Below, piece by piece: positions 1 through 7,002 of a DNA stretch of 12,709 nucleotides. A program made the position numbers and the translations under genes. Numbering within the stretch: position 1 is the first letter of the stretch; each line of letters begins with the position of its first letter. The stretch comes from Streptosporangiaceae bacterium (GTDB lineage Bacteria; Actinomycetota; Actinomycetes; Streptosporangiales; Streptosporangiaceae). The stretch lies in assembly GCA_030040475.1 (NCBI GenBank), contig JASHTQ010000212.1:1-12709 (forward strand), read 5' to 3'. The notes under the pieces are model-generated. The model was not told the DNA's origin. It saw only the letters and a list, made by a program, of their open reading frames with translations, and ran no database searches.

Positions 1-2
1 AG

Positions 3-437
3 GCGGGCAACTTCTCCCCGATCCAGGCGACCGGCGCCTCGATCAAGGCGGGCACGACCCCGGTCGTGTTCGACTGGGACTACCTCAACCTGGCGAGCTA
101 CGTCGGCGTGTCGAACTGGAAGGTGTTCATCCCGCAGAACGCCGTGCTCGGCGGGTTCTACGCGCAGGCCATCAACAAGAACGCGCCGCACCCGGCGGCC
201 GCCCGGCTGTGGGAGGAGTTCCTGTACTCTCAAGGCTCGGACGGCGGGCAGAACCTCTGGCTCGAGGGCGGCGCCCGGCCGGTGGAGCAGCAGGCGATGA
301 CCAGCAACGGCAGCATCAACACCGCGGCGGCGTCGAAGCTGCCGGCCGTCACCGGCACGCCGGTGTTCCTCTCCCCAGCCCAGAGCACCACCGCCGCCAC
401 GTACCTGGCGACGAACTGGGCGAAGGCCGTGAGCTAG
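3..437 (+). CDS. ABC transporter substrate-binding protein, C-terminal part (system A)
   Basis: The gene enters from the left edge; only the last 144 codons are present, ending in TAG. It is the C-terminal lobe of a periplasmic-type solute-binding protein that would capture the ligand outside the membrane and deliver it to the permeases downstream. The segment aligns by eye with the complete binding protein of system B (8770-9921): both have a GNF motif, a TPxV(F/I)xWDYL stretch, an AxxPAAARLWEEFLYS/EYLYS helix and an NLWLEGxARP motif. The last two are typical of the Fe(III)/2-aminoethylphosphonate/polyamine-like binding proteins (COG1840-like). The signal peptide and N-lobe lie outside the window. 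The stop is 10 nt before the first permease gene, so they form one operon. Family is secure from the paralogue and the context; ligand is unknown. Confidence 0.9.
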   Translation, partial: AGNFSPIQATGASIKAGTTPVVFDWDYLNLASYVGVSNWKVFIPQNAVLGGFYAQAINKNAPHPAAARLWEEFLYSQGSDGGQNLWLEGGARPVEQQAMTSNGSINTAAASKLPAVTGTPVFLSPAQSTTAATYLATNWAKAVS

Positions 438-447
438 CGAGCAGCAG

Positions 448-1311
448 GTGGCTGTCGCTGCGACAGGTACCGGCGCCCGGCCCGTGCGGGCCGGGCGCCG
501 GCTGTCGATTCCCAACTGGATCGGCACCGTCCCGTTCTTCGGCTACGTCGCGGTCTTCCTGCTGTGGCCGACCGGGATCGTGGTGTACGACGCATTCAAG
601 AACCCGGCAGGCACGTTCACCCTGTCCGGCCTCACCGCGCTCGGCAACTCGCAGGTGCGCGGCTACTTCATCGGGTCGTTCAAGCTGTCGCTGATCTCGG
701 CGGTCATCGGCGCCGGGTTCGGCGCGATCCTGGCCTACGCCATAGCGGCCGGGAATCCCGATGGCATGATCCGCAGGCTCTACCTGTCCGTCTCCGGCGT
801 CCTCGCCCAGTTCGGCGGGGTGACGCTGGCGTTCGCCTTCCTGGTGCTCATCGGGCCGGTCGGACTGCTGTTCCACGCCGGCTGGTACTTCAGCTTCCCG
901 TGGGGAATCACGCTGATCTACGCCTACTTCCAGATCCCGCTGATGGTGCTGGTCTTCCTGCCCGCCATCGACGGCCTGAGGGTGCAGTGGCGGGAGGCTT
1001 CGGAGAGCCTTGGCTCGTCGACCTGGCAGTACTGGCGGTACGTCGGCGGCCCGCTGCTGATGCCCGCCTTCCTCGGGGCGCTGCTGCTGCTGTTCGCCAA
1101 CGCCCTGTCGGCCTACGCCACCATCCAGGCGTGGGAGGACCAGGTGCCCTACACGGTCCCGCAGCAGATCTACAACTCGATGTCCAGCGAGGTGGGGCTT
1201 GCCAACATCAACTACGCCGACGTGCTCGCGCTCGGCATGGTCGTGCTCGTGGCGATCGTCATGACCGGGTACGCGTTGCTGGGGCGGCGGGCGGCGCGAT
1301 GGCTGCGGTAA
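448..1311 (+). CDS. ABC transporter permease, first subunit (system A)
   Basis: This is an inner-membrane permease subunit of a binding-protein-dependent importer, 287 residues. About six hydrophobic segments are visible (near residues 28-48, 78-101, 113-140, 152-173, 203-225 and 257-278). The cytoplasmic EAA loop that docks on the ATPase lies at residues 183-206, with EASESLG and a terminal LLMP. The GTG start at 448 is chosen because it lies just after the binding-protein stop and leaves a short basic N-terminal tail before the first helix; the ribosome-binding site is weak. The last 13 nt overlap the next permease gene, which implies translational coupling. Codons 8-18 contain an exceptional inverted repeat (see the hairpin entry). 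The closest relative in the window is the system B permease at 7799-8767; both end in RRAARWLR. Confidence 0.93.
   Translation: MAVAATGTGARPVRAGRRLSIPNWIGTVPFFGYVAVFLLWPTGIVVYDAFKNPAGTFTLSGLTALGNSQVRGYFIGSFKLSLISAVIGAGFGAILAYAIAAGNPDGMIRRLYLSVSGVLAQFGGVTLAFAFLVLIGPVGLLFHAGWYFSFPWGITLIYAYFQIPLMVLVFLPAIDGLRVQWREASESLGSSTWQYWRYVGGPLLMPAFLGALLLLFANALSAYATIQAWEDQVPYTVPQQIYNSMSSEVGLANINYADVLALGMVVLVAIVMTGYALLGRRAARWLR
452..507 (+). promoter_or_regulatory. Strong hairpin inside the 5' end of the system A permease gene
   Basis: A perfect 15-bp inverted repeat pairs 470-484 with 487-501. A further 6 bp, CGACAG at 461-466 with CTGTCG at 502-507, stacks outside it with a 3-nt bulge. A second copy of CTGTCG at 452-457 can pair instead with CGACAG across a 3-nt loop, so the small 5' hairpin and the outer stem of the large one exclude each other. 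No T-run follows, so it is not a standard intrinsic terminator. It begins only a few bases after the GTG start. A role in mRNA stabilisation or attenuation between binding protein and permease is inference. Confidence 0.6.
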
Positions 1312-2171
1312 CCTCGGTCGGCGAGACGCCGATGGCCGCGCCTGCCAGGCGCCCGGCCGGCATGCAGGCCCGGCGGCGCAGGCGGCTGAACGCGTTCCGC
1401 TACGTCGTCTTCACCGTGTTCGGGCTGTTCATCGTGCTGCCGCTGCTGGCGATGGCCCGGTTCTCGCTGGAGGGGGCCAAGCTCGGCACCTGGTCGTTCT
1501 CGGCCTACAAGCAGATTGCCTCCTACAACAGCAGCGAGGGGATCCCCCCGCTGATCAGCGCGGTCGAGATCACGCTGGAGCTCGCGGTCATCACCAGCGG
1601 GGTCATGCTGGTGCTCGTAGTGCCCACCATGATCTGGATCAGGCTGCGGGTGCGGTGGCTGGCGCGCACCATGGAGTTCCTGTCCCTGCTGCCGCTGACG
1701 ATCCCGCCGATCGTGCTCGTGGTCGGGCTCGGCCCGATCTACGACAAGATCCAGCACCTGAGCCTGTCCGCGCTCATGCTGTTCTGGGTCTACGTGATCC
1801 TTGCCCTGCCGTACGCCTACCGGGCGCTGGCGGCCGGCCTGAGCTCGATCGACGCCATCACGCTGTCCGAGGCCGCCCGCAGCCTCGGGGCAAGCTGGTT
1901 CAGCGTCATCGTCCGGATCATCGTGCCGAACATGTGGGACGCGATCTTGAACGCCCTGCTGCTGACCTGCGCCCTGGTGCTCGGCGAGTTCACCATCGCG
2001 TTCTTCCTGCTGTACGTCAACCTGCAGGTGGAGCTGTATTCCATCAGCAGGAACACGCCGGACGCTGGGGTGATCTTCTCCACGTCGTTCGCCGCGCTGT
2101 TGTTCACCTTCGTGCTGCTGCTGATCCTGTCCTTTGCCCGCCGCCGGCGTCGCGGCTTCCCCCGGGGATGA
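1299..2171 (+). CDS. ABC transporter permease, second subunit (system A)
   Basis: This is the second membrane subunit, 290 residues. A basic N-terminal tail (an RRRRR run near residues 25-29) precedes hydrophobic segments near 32-52, 88-112, 124-145, 157-178, 213-240 and 256-280. The EAA loop is EAARSLGAS, starting at residue 191, with the conserved IVP near 208-210. The ATG at 1299 is chosen because ATGGCTGCGGTAA forms a 13-nt overlap with the stop of the upstream permease, and an equivalent overlap is found at the same junction in system B. The ATG at 1332 is an alternative that removes 11 residues. The same frame stays open upstream to 564 inside the first permease gene, but that part is not coding. 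An ATPase gene follows after 10 nt. Confidence 0.93.
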   Translation: MAAVTSVGETPMAAPARRPAGMQARRRRRLNAFRYVVFTVFGLFIVLPLLAMARFSLEGAKLGTWSFSAYKQIASYNSSEGIPPLISAVEITLELAVITSGVMLVLVVPTMIWIRLRVRWLARTMEFLSLLPLTIPPIVLVVGLGPIYDKIQHLSLSALMLFWVYVILALPYAYRALAAGLSSIDAITLSEAARSLGASWFSVIVRIIVPNMWDAILNALLLTCALVLGEFTIAFFLLYVNLQVELYSISRNTPDAGVIFSTSFAALLFTFVLLLILSFARRRRRGFPRG

Positions 2172-2181
2172 GGTACCGCTC

Positions 2182-3306
2182 GTGACTTCACCGATGACCA
2201 ACACCCGGGACGGCGCGGCCAGGACCGCTGTCGAGGTCCGGCTGGAAGGGCTGAGCCGGCACTACGGCCCCGTGGTCGCGCTCGACCACCTCGACCTGAC
2301 CCTGCAGCCCGGCGAGCTGGTCGCGCTGCTCGGCCCCTCGGGCTGCGGCAAGACCACCACGCTGCGCCTGCTCGCGGGGCTCGAGGACACCGACACCGGA
2401 TCCATCACCGTCGGCGGCAGGGACATCACCCGGCTGCCTGCGAACAAGCGCGACATGGGCATGGTGTTCCAGGCCTACTCGCTGTTCCCGCACATGACCG
2501 TGCGGCAGAACGTGGCCTTCGGGCTGCGGCTGCGCCGGGTCGGCGCGGCCGATCGTGACAAGACCGCGCTGGAGATGCTGGACCTGGTCGGGCTGTCCGC
2601 GCAGGCCGACAGGTACCCGAACCAGCTCTCCGGCGGGCAGCAGCAGCGGGTGGCGCTGGCCCGAGCGCTGGCCATCGAACCGCAGGTGCTGCTGCTCGAC
2701 GAGCCGCTGTCCGCGCTCGACGCCAAGGTCCGGGCGCAACTGCGGGACCAGATCCGGCGGATCCAGCTCGAGGTCGGCATCACCACGCTGTTCGTCACCC
2801 ATGACCAGGAGGAGGCGCTGGCCATCGCGGACCGGGTCGGCGTGATGAAGGACGGCCGCCTCGAGCAGCTTGCCCCGCCCACCGAGGTCTACTCGCGCCC
2901 GGCGACGTCCTTCGTGGCCGAGTTCGTCGGCCTCACCAACCGGCTGGACGGCGAGGTCTCCGGCGGCCAGGTGACGGTTCGCGGCTGCACGCTGCCGCTG
3001 ATGGAGCAGAACGTGCCGGACGGGCGGGTGGTGGCGCTGGTGCGGCCGGAGGCGGTCACGATGGCGTCGTACACCTCGGAGGAATCCAGCCCGCTTGTCG
3101 GCACCGTGATCGCCGCGACCTTCCTCGGCGCGACCAGCCGGGTCACCGTCGACCTCGGCGACACCACGGTCATGGCCCAGCTCGCCACCTCGGACGCGGC
3201 CGCGCTGGCCGCGGGCAGCCGGGTCGCGCTCACGATCAGGCCCGACCCGGTGCTCGTCTCGACACGCTCGGGACCCGACGTCTCGGAGGCCGGGGAAGAG
3301 GCGTGA
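2182..3306 (+). CDS. ABC transporter ATP-binding protein with TOBE domain (system A)
   Basis: This is the cytoplasmic ATPase that powers the importer, 374 residues, usual for the PotA/FbpC/PhnT-like class. All nucleotide-binding elements are intact: Walker A GPSGCGKTT at residues 51-59, Q-loop glutamine 97, signature LSGGQQQR at 149-156, Walker B LLLDEP with D173/E174, D-loop SALD, and switch histidine 207 in TLFVTHDQ. The C-terminal part, from about residue 240, reads as a TOBE-type regulatory domain (VALVRPEAV; RVALTIRPDPVLV). The GTG at 2182 is preferred because a GAGG ribosome-binding site sits 8 nt upstream; the in-frame ATG at 2194 lacks one. The frame is open from 2134, but that is the tail of the permease. 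Its final bases overlap the next gene by 4 nt. Confidence 0.95.
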   Translation: MTSPMTNTRDGAARTAVEVRLEGLSRHYGPVVALDHLDLTLQPGELVALLGPSGCGKTTTLRLLAGLEDTDTGSITVGGRDITRLPANKRDMGMVFQAYSLFPHMTVRQNVAFGLRLRRVGAADRDKTALEMLDLVGLSAQADRYPNQLSGGQQQRVALARALAIEPQVLLLDEPLSALDAKVRAQLRDQIRRIQLEVGITTLFVTHDQEEALAIADRVGVMKDGRLEQLAPPTEVYSRPATSFVAEFVGLTNRLDGEVSGGQVTVRGCTLPLMEQNVPDGRVVALVRPEAVTMASYTSEESSPLVGTVIAATFLGATSRVTVDLGDTTVMAQLATSDAAALAAGSRVALTIRPDPVLVSTRSGPDVSEAGEEA

Positions 3307-4949
3307 GCGGCAGGCACCCGCCGCTGACCACGGATCGCCGGCTCGGACCAGGGCCGGTGATCCGGCGCGGGCGCTCGGCCGCCTACCGCGCGATCGAGAT
3401 CTGCGCTGGCGAGCCGCACCTCGTCCGCGACGACCTCGGCGCCGGGGGCCTGGAGCCCGCTGGCGCCGGCCGTGCGCTGTTCGCCCTCGTGCACATCACC
3501 GACCTGCAGCTCGCCGACGTGCAGTCGCCGACCCGGTTCGAGTTCCTCAACGCCGGCTTCGCCGACCCGAGGTACGCCGGGATCATCCCGGTCCAGCGTC
3601 CGCAGGAGGCGCTCACCGCACACGCCGTGGATGCCACCCTCCGCACGCTCGGCGGCACGGTCGGGCCGGCCACGGGCTTGCCGCCGCAGCTGGCGGTGAC
3701 CACGGGCGACGCGATCGACAACGCGCAGTGGAACGAGCTGCAGGCCTTTCTCGCCCTGTTCGACGGCGGCCTGGTCAACCCGGATTCCGGCGGCCCGGAC
3801 TACGAGGGAGTGCAGTCACCGCGCTGGCCGGGCGACATCTTCTGGCGCCCGGACGGCCCCGGTCCCGACGGGCCCGACCTCTTCCTGCGCGAGCTCGGCT
3901 TCCCCGTCCACCCTGGCCTGCTGCAGCGCGCGCTGCGCGAGTTCTCCGCAGCGGGCCTGAGCCTGCCCTGGCTGTCCTGCTTCGGCAACCACGAGGCGCT
4001 CAACCAGGGCGTCGGCACCCAGACACCGGGCCTGGCCACGGCGCTGACCGGCAGCAGGAAGCCGACCGGGCTGCCGGATGGCTTCGACCAGGACCAGCTG
4101 CTCGACCTGTTCACCTCGCGCCCTGAGGTGTTCATGGCGGGCCCGTACCGGCAGGTCACGCCCGATCCGTTCCGCAGGCCGATCAGCAGGCGGGACTTCG
4201 TCGACGCGCACCTGCGAGCCGGGTCACGGCCGTTCGGGCACGGCTTCACCGAACGCAACCGGCTGGACGGCACCGCCTACTACGTCTACGACACGCCTGC
4301 GGTGCGGTTCGTCGCGCTCGACACCAACTGCCTGGCCGGAGGCGCAGCGGGGTGCCTGGACCGCGATCAGGCGCGCTGGCTGCAGACGCGGCTGCAGGAG
4401 GTGCATTCCGCCTACCGCGGGCCGGGCGGGGACACGGTCAGGACCGGCCACGACGACCGGCTCGTGATCGTCTTCTCGCACCACGGGACGCAGACCCTGA
4501 ACAACGCCCGCTGCCTGGCGCCGGGCGGCGAGCCGATGCTCAGCGGTGCGGACCTGGCAGCCCTGCTGCACCGGTTCCCCAACGTGGTGCTGTGGCTGAA
4601 CGGCCACACGCACACCAACGAGATCCGCCCGCGCCGTGATCCCGCCGACCCGGCGCGCGGGTTCTGGGAGGTCACCACCTGCGCGGTGGTCGACTGGCCG
4701 TGCCAGACCAGGCTGGTCGAGCTCATCGATCACGGCGAGTACCTGTCGATCGTGACCACCATGGTCGACCACGACACGCCGGTCGCGGTAACCGCGCCGC
4801 AGACCACCGACGACCTGGCCGCGCTGCACCGGGAGCTCGCCGCCAACGTCCCCTGGGATGTGTCGGCCCTGGCCGGCGCCGCCGCCGACAGGAACACCGA
4901 GCTGCGCGTCCCGCCGCCGTTCCCGCTCAAGCGGCTGGCCGGCGAATAG
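3303..4949 (+). CDS. Calcineurin-like metallophosphoesterase (TIGR03767-like), transporter-coupled
   Basis: This is a predicted metal-dependent phosphoesterase of 548 residues. The calcineurin-like motifs occur in order, with long insertions between them: TDLQ at residues 66-69, GDAIDN at 135-140, GNHE at 228-231, SHH at 392-394 and GHTH at 434-437. The wide spacing and the N-terminal DRRLGPGP / GEPHLVRDDL pattern fit the family described as TIGR03767. Many members of that family carry a Tat signal; this N-terminus has none, so the protein is probably cytoplasmic. The first metal motif reads D-x-Q where most relatives of the superfamily have D-x-H. The GTG start overlaps the ATPase stop (GTGA), so it is translated with the importer. 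This suggests, by inference, that it cleaves the imported compound or a product of it. The actual substrate is unknown. Confidence 0.85.
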   Translation: MSGRHPPLTTDRRLGPGPVIRRGRSAAYRAIEICAGEPHLVRDDLGAGGLEPAGAGRALFALVHITDLQLADVQSPTRFEFLNAGFADPRYAGIIPVQRPQEALTAHAVDATLRTLGGTVGPATGLPPQLAVTTGDAIDNAQWNELQAFLALFDGGLVNPDSGGPDYEGVQSPRWPGDIFWRPDGPGPDGPDLFLRELGFPVHPGLLQRALREFSAAGLSLPWLSCFGNHEALNQGVGTQTPGLATALTGSRKPTGLPDGFDQDQLLDLFTSRPEVFMAGPYRQVTPDPFRRPISRRDFVDAHLRAGSRPFGHGFTERNRLDGTAYYVYDTPAVRFVALDTNCLAGGAAGCLDRDQARWLQTRLQEVHSAYRGPGGDTVRTGHDDRLVIVFSHHGTQTLNNARCLAPGGEPMLSGADLAALLHRFPNVVLWLNGHTHTNEIRPRRDPADPARGFWEVTTCAVVDWPCQTRLVELIDHGEYLSIVTTMVDHDTPVAVTAPQTTDDLAALHRELAANVPWDVSALAGAAADRNTELRVPPPFPLKRLAGE

Positions 4950-4952
4950 CGG

Positions 4953-4965
4953 TAACCTGCCTGTC
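4953..4965 (+). promoter_or_regulatory. Possible leaderless promoter of the DUF5996 gene
   Basis: TAACCT at 4953-4958 fits the actinobacterial TAnnnT -10 pattern. It ends exactly 7 nt before the ATG at 4966, the spacing expected for a leaderless transcript. No convincing Shine-Dalgarno sequence or -35 box is present. This is a pattern match only; co-transcription from the upstream operon remains possible, since the gap to the phosphoesterase stop is 16 nt. Confidence 0.3.
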
Positions 4966-5895
4966 ATGCCCCACACCTGGCCCGCACTCTCGTATCGGCA
5001 ATGGCGCGCGACGTGCGACACCCTGCACGCGCATACCCAGGTCCTCGGCAAGCTCGCCGCGAAGCTCGCGCCGCCCGAGCCGCAGCTGCAGCACGCGGCG
5101 CTGCGCCTGACGGCACGGGGCTGGGAGACCGCGCCGCTGCCGGCGCCCGACGGCTCCGGATCCCTGGTCGTCGCGCTCGACCTGCACATTCACCAGGCGG
5201 TTGTCGAGCACAGCGACGGCCGGGTGCGGCGGGTGGCGCTGACCCCGGACCGGCCGGTGGGCGAGGTGACCCGCGGGGTGCTCGCCGCGGTACGCGAGGT
5301 GGCCGGCCCGGTGGAGATCGACCCGGCGCCGCAGGAGGTCCCGTGGCAGGTGCCGCTGGACGCCGACGACGAGCACGCCCACTACGACCCCGGTGAGGTC
5401 GCCAGTTACTTCGCTGCCGCGACCCAGGCGGCGCTCGTCCTCGCCGACTACCGGGCGCCCTTCCGCGGGCGTTCCACGCCCGTCAACGCGTGGTGGGGCT
5501 CATTCGACCTCGCGGTGAGCCTGTTCTCAGGCCTTTCGGCCGACCCGCCGTCGGACGACTTCATCATGCGCAACGCGATGGACGCCCAGGAGGTCGCGGT
5601 CGGCTGGTGGCCGGGCGACGCGCGACACGACCAGGCGGCGTTCTACGCGTACGCGCACCCGGCACCCGACGGCTTCGCCGGCCTGACCCTGTCCCCGCCG
5701 TCGGCACACTGGGACACCGCACTCGGCGAGTACATCCTCGACTGGGCTGATGTCCGCGCTGCCACCGACCCGCACGCGGCGGCGCTGGAGTTCGCGCGGT
5801 CTGCCTTCCGCCACGCCTGCGAGGTGTGCGGGTGGGACCCGGCACTGGCCGCGAGCGCGGACGGAACGCCGCCGCCCCTCGTGCGAGCGGGATAA
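4966..5895 (+). CDS. DUF5996 family protein
   Basis: The product is a 309-residue soluble protein of unknown function. I recognise it as DUF5996-like from its opening (WPALSYRQWRATCDTLH, then LGKLAAKLAPPEPQLQH), the RGWETAPLP strand, the VNAWWGSFDLAVSLFSG motif near residue 178, and the late EYILDWADVRAATDPHAAALEF segment. No signal peptide, membrane helix or known catalytic motif is visible. Proteins of this family are usually about 300 residues, so it looks complete. The ATG at 4966 is the first start after the upstream stop. It lies 16 nt behind the phosphoesterase and is convergent with the system B ATPase, whose frame overlaps its last 369 nt on the opposite strand. The family resemblance runs up to about residue 295, so this strand is the coding one in the overlap. 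Confidence 0.85.
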   Translation: MPHTWPALSYRQWRATCDTLHAHTQVLGKLAAKLAPPEPQLQHAALRLTARGWETAPLPAPDGSGSLVVALDLHIHQAVVEHSDGRVRRVALTPDRPVGEVTRGVLAAVREVAGPVEIDPAPQEVPWQVPLDADDEHAHYDPGEVASYFAAATQAALVLADYRAPFRGRSTPVNAWWGSFDLAVSLFSGLSADPPSDDFIMRNAMDAQEVAVGWWPGDARHDQAAFYAYAHPAPDGFAGLTLSPPSAHWDTALGEYILDWADVRAATDPHAAALEFARSAFRHACEVCGWDPALAASADGTPPPLVRAG

Positions 5896-7002
5896 CCGCT
5901 TCGGCGCGACCAGGACCGGCTCCGCGGGCAGGGACACCGAGACAGACGTGCCCGGTGCCAGCGCGACGGCCGCCGCGCTCTGCTTGTCGACCTGAACCGT
6001 GACGTCGCCGGACAGCAGGACGCCGACCCTGGTCAACGAGCCCAGGAAGGTCCTTGTCGTCACGATCCCGTTGCCGTTCTCGATGACCTCCATCCGCAGG
6101 CCCTCCGGCCGCACGAGCACGTCCACCGGGCCGGGGCTCACGTCCGTGCCGTGGTTCATGACCGGCACGGTGTTGTCGAGCGCGGTCACCGTCCTGTCGC
6201 TGCGCAGCTCACCCGGCAGCCGGTTCATCACGCCGACGAACTCGGCCACGAACGCCGTCGCCGGGTGGTCGTACAGCTCGTCGGGCGCCGCGATCTGCTC
6301 CAGCGTGCCCTTGCTCATCACCCCGACCCGGTCCGCCATCGACAGGGCCTCCTCCTGGTCGTGCGTGACGAACAGGGTGGTGATGCCGAGCCGCTGCTGC
6401 AGGGTGCGGATCTGCTCGCGCAACTGCAGGCGCACCTTGGCGTCCAGCGCGGACAGCGGCTCGTCGAGCAGCAGCACCCGGGGCTCGATGGCGAGCGCCC
6501 TGGCCAGCGCGACACGCTGCTGCTGGCCGCCGGACAGCTGATGCGGGTACTGCCTGGCCTGGCCGGCGAGGCCGACCATGTCGAGAAGCTCGCCGGCCCG
6601 CTTGCGGCGCTCCGCCGAGCCGATCTTGCGCATCCGGAGCCCGAAGGCCACGTTGTCCAGCGCGACCATGTTCGGGAACAGGCTGTAGCTCTGGAACACC
6701 ATGCCCATGTCCCGCCTGGCGGCCGGGACCGACGAGATGTCCTTGCCGCCGACAAGGACGGCTCCGGTATCCGTCGTCTCGAAGCCGGCCACGATGCGCA
6801 GCGCCGTGGTCTTGCCGCAGCCGGACGGACCGAGCAGCGCGACGAGCTCGCCGGGGGCCATCTCGATGGACAGCCCGTCCAGGGCCTTGGTGGCCCCGAA
6901 CGCCCGGCTCAGGTTCTGCAGCACCACGCTCGTTCCCCCGGACCCGGTCGTCTTCCAGCTACCGCCGACCGTGACGGCGTCCCTGGCGGTGTTAGTCGTC
7001 AT
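5527..7002 (-). CDS. ABC transporter ATP-binding protein (system B) with antisense read-through tail
   Basis: This is the ATPase of the second importer. Walker A GPSGCGKTT is at residues 58-66, Q-loop Q104, signature LSGGQQQR at 156-163, D180/E181 of Walker B, and switch H214, all intact and offset by exactly 7 from the system A ATPase. A TOBE-like region ends near residue 366 (EPVLVAP). The family normally stops here, but no stop codon follows. The frame runs on to 491 residues, and residues 370-491 are the antisense of the DUF5996 gene, Arg/Gly/Pro-rich and unlike any domain I know. Either the protein really carries this tail or a stop has been lost or misread. The ATG at 7002 overlaps the permease stop by 1 nt (TAATG), with GGGG 7 nt upstream. 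Function is secure; the C-terminus is uncertain. Confidence 0.88.
   Translation of the reverse strand: MTTNTARDAVTVGGSWKTTGSGGTSVVLQNLSRAFGATKALDGLSIEMAPGELVALLGPSGCGKTTALRIVAGFETTDTGAVLVGGKDISSVPAARRDMGMVFQSYSLFPNMVALDNVAFGLRMRKIGSAERRKRAGELLDMVGLAGQARQYPHQLSGGQQQRVALARALAIEPRVLLLDEPLSALDAKVRLQLREQIRTLQQRLGITTLFVTHDQEEALSMADRVGVMSKGTLEQIAAPDELYDHPATAFVAEFVGVMNRLPGELRSDRTVTALDNTVPVMNHGTDVSPGPVDVLVRPEGLRMEVIENGNGIVTTRTFLGSLTRVGVLLSGDVTVQVDKQSAAAVALAPGTSVSVSLPAEPVLVAPKRLSRSHEGRRRSVRARGQCRVPPAHLAGVAEGRPRELQRRRVRVGGSADISPVEDVLAECGVPVCRRRGQGQAGEAVGCRVRVRVERRLVVSRVARPPADRDLLGVHRVAHDEVVRRRVGRKA

Noticed and set aside
452..507. Palindromes in the permease genes as recombination or attachment sites or insertion-sequence ends
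   Set aside because: No target duplications, transposase or integrase nearby, and the two palindromes share no sequence. Reading frames continue intact across both.
564..1298. Long open frame running upstream of the second permease gene in system A
   Set aside because: It is an out-of-frame reading of the first permease, Arg/Pro/Gly-rich and without membrane helices; the real gene begins at 1299.
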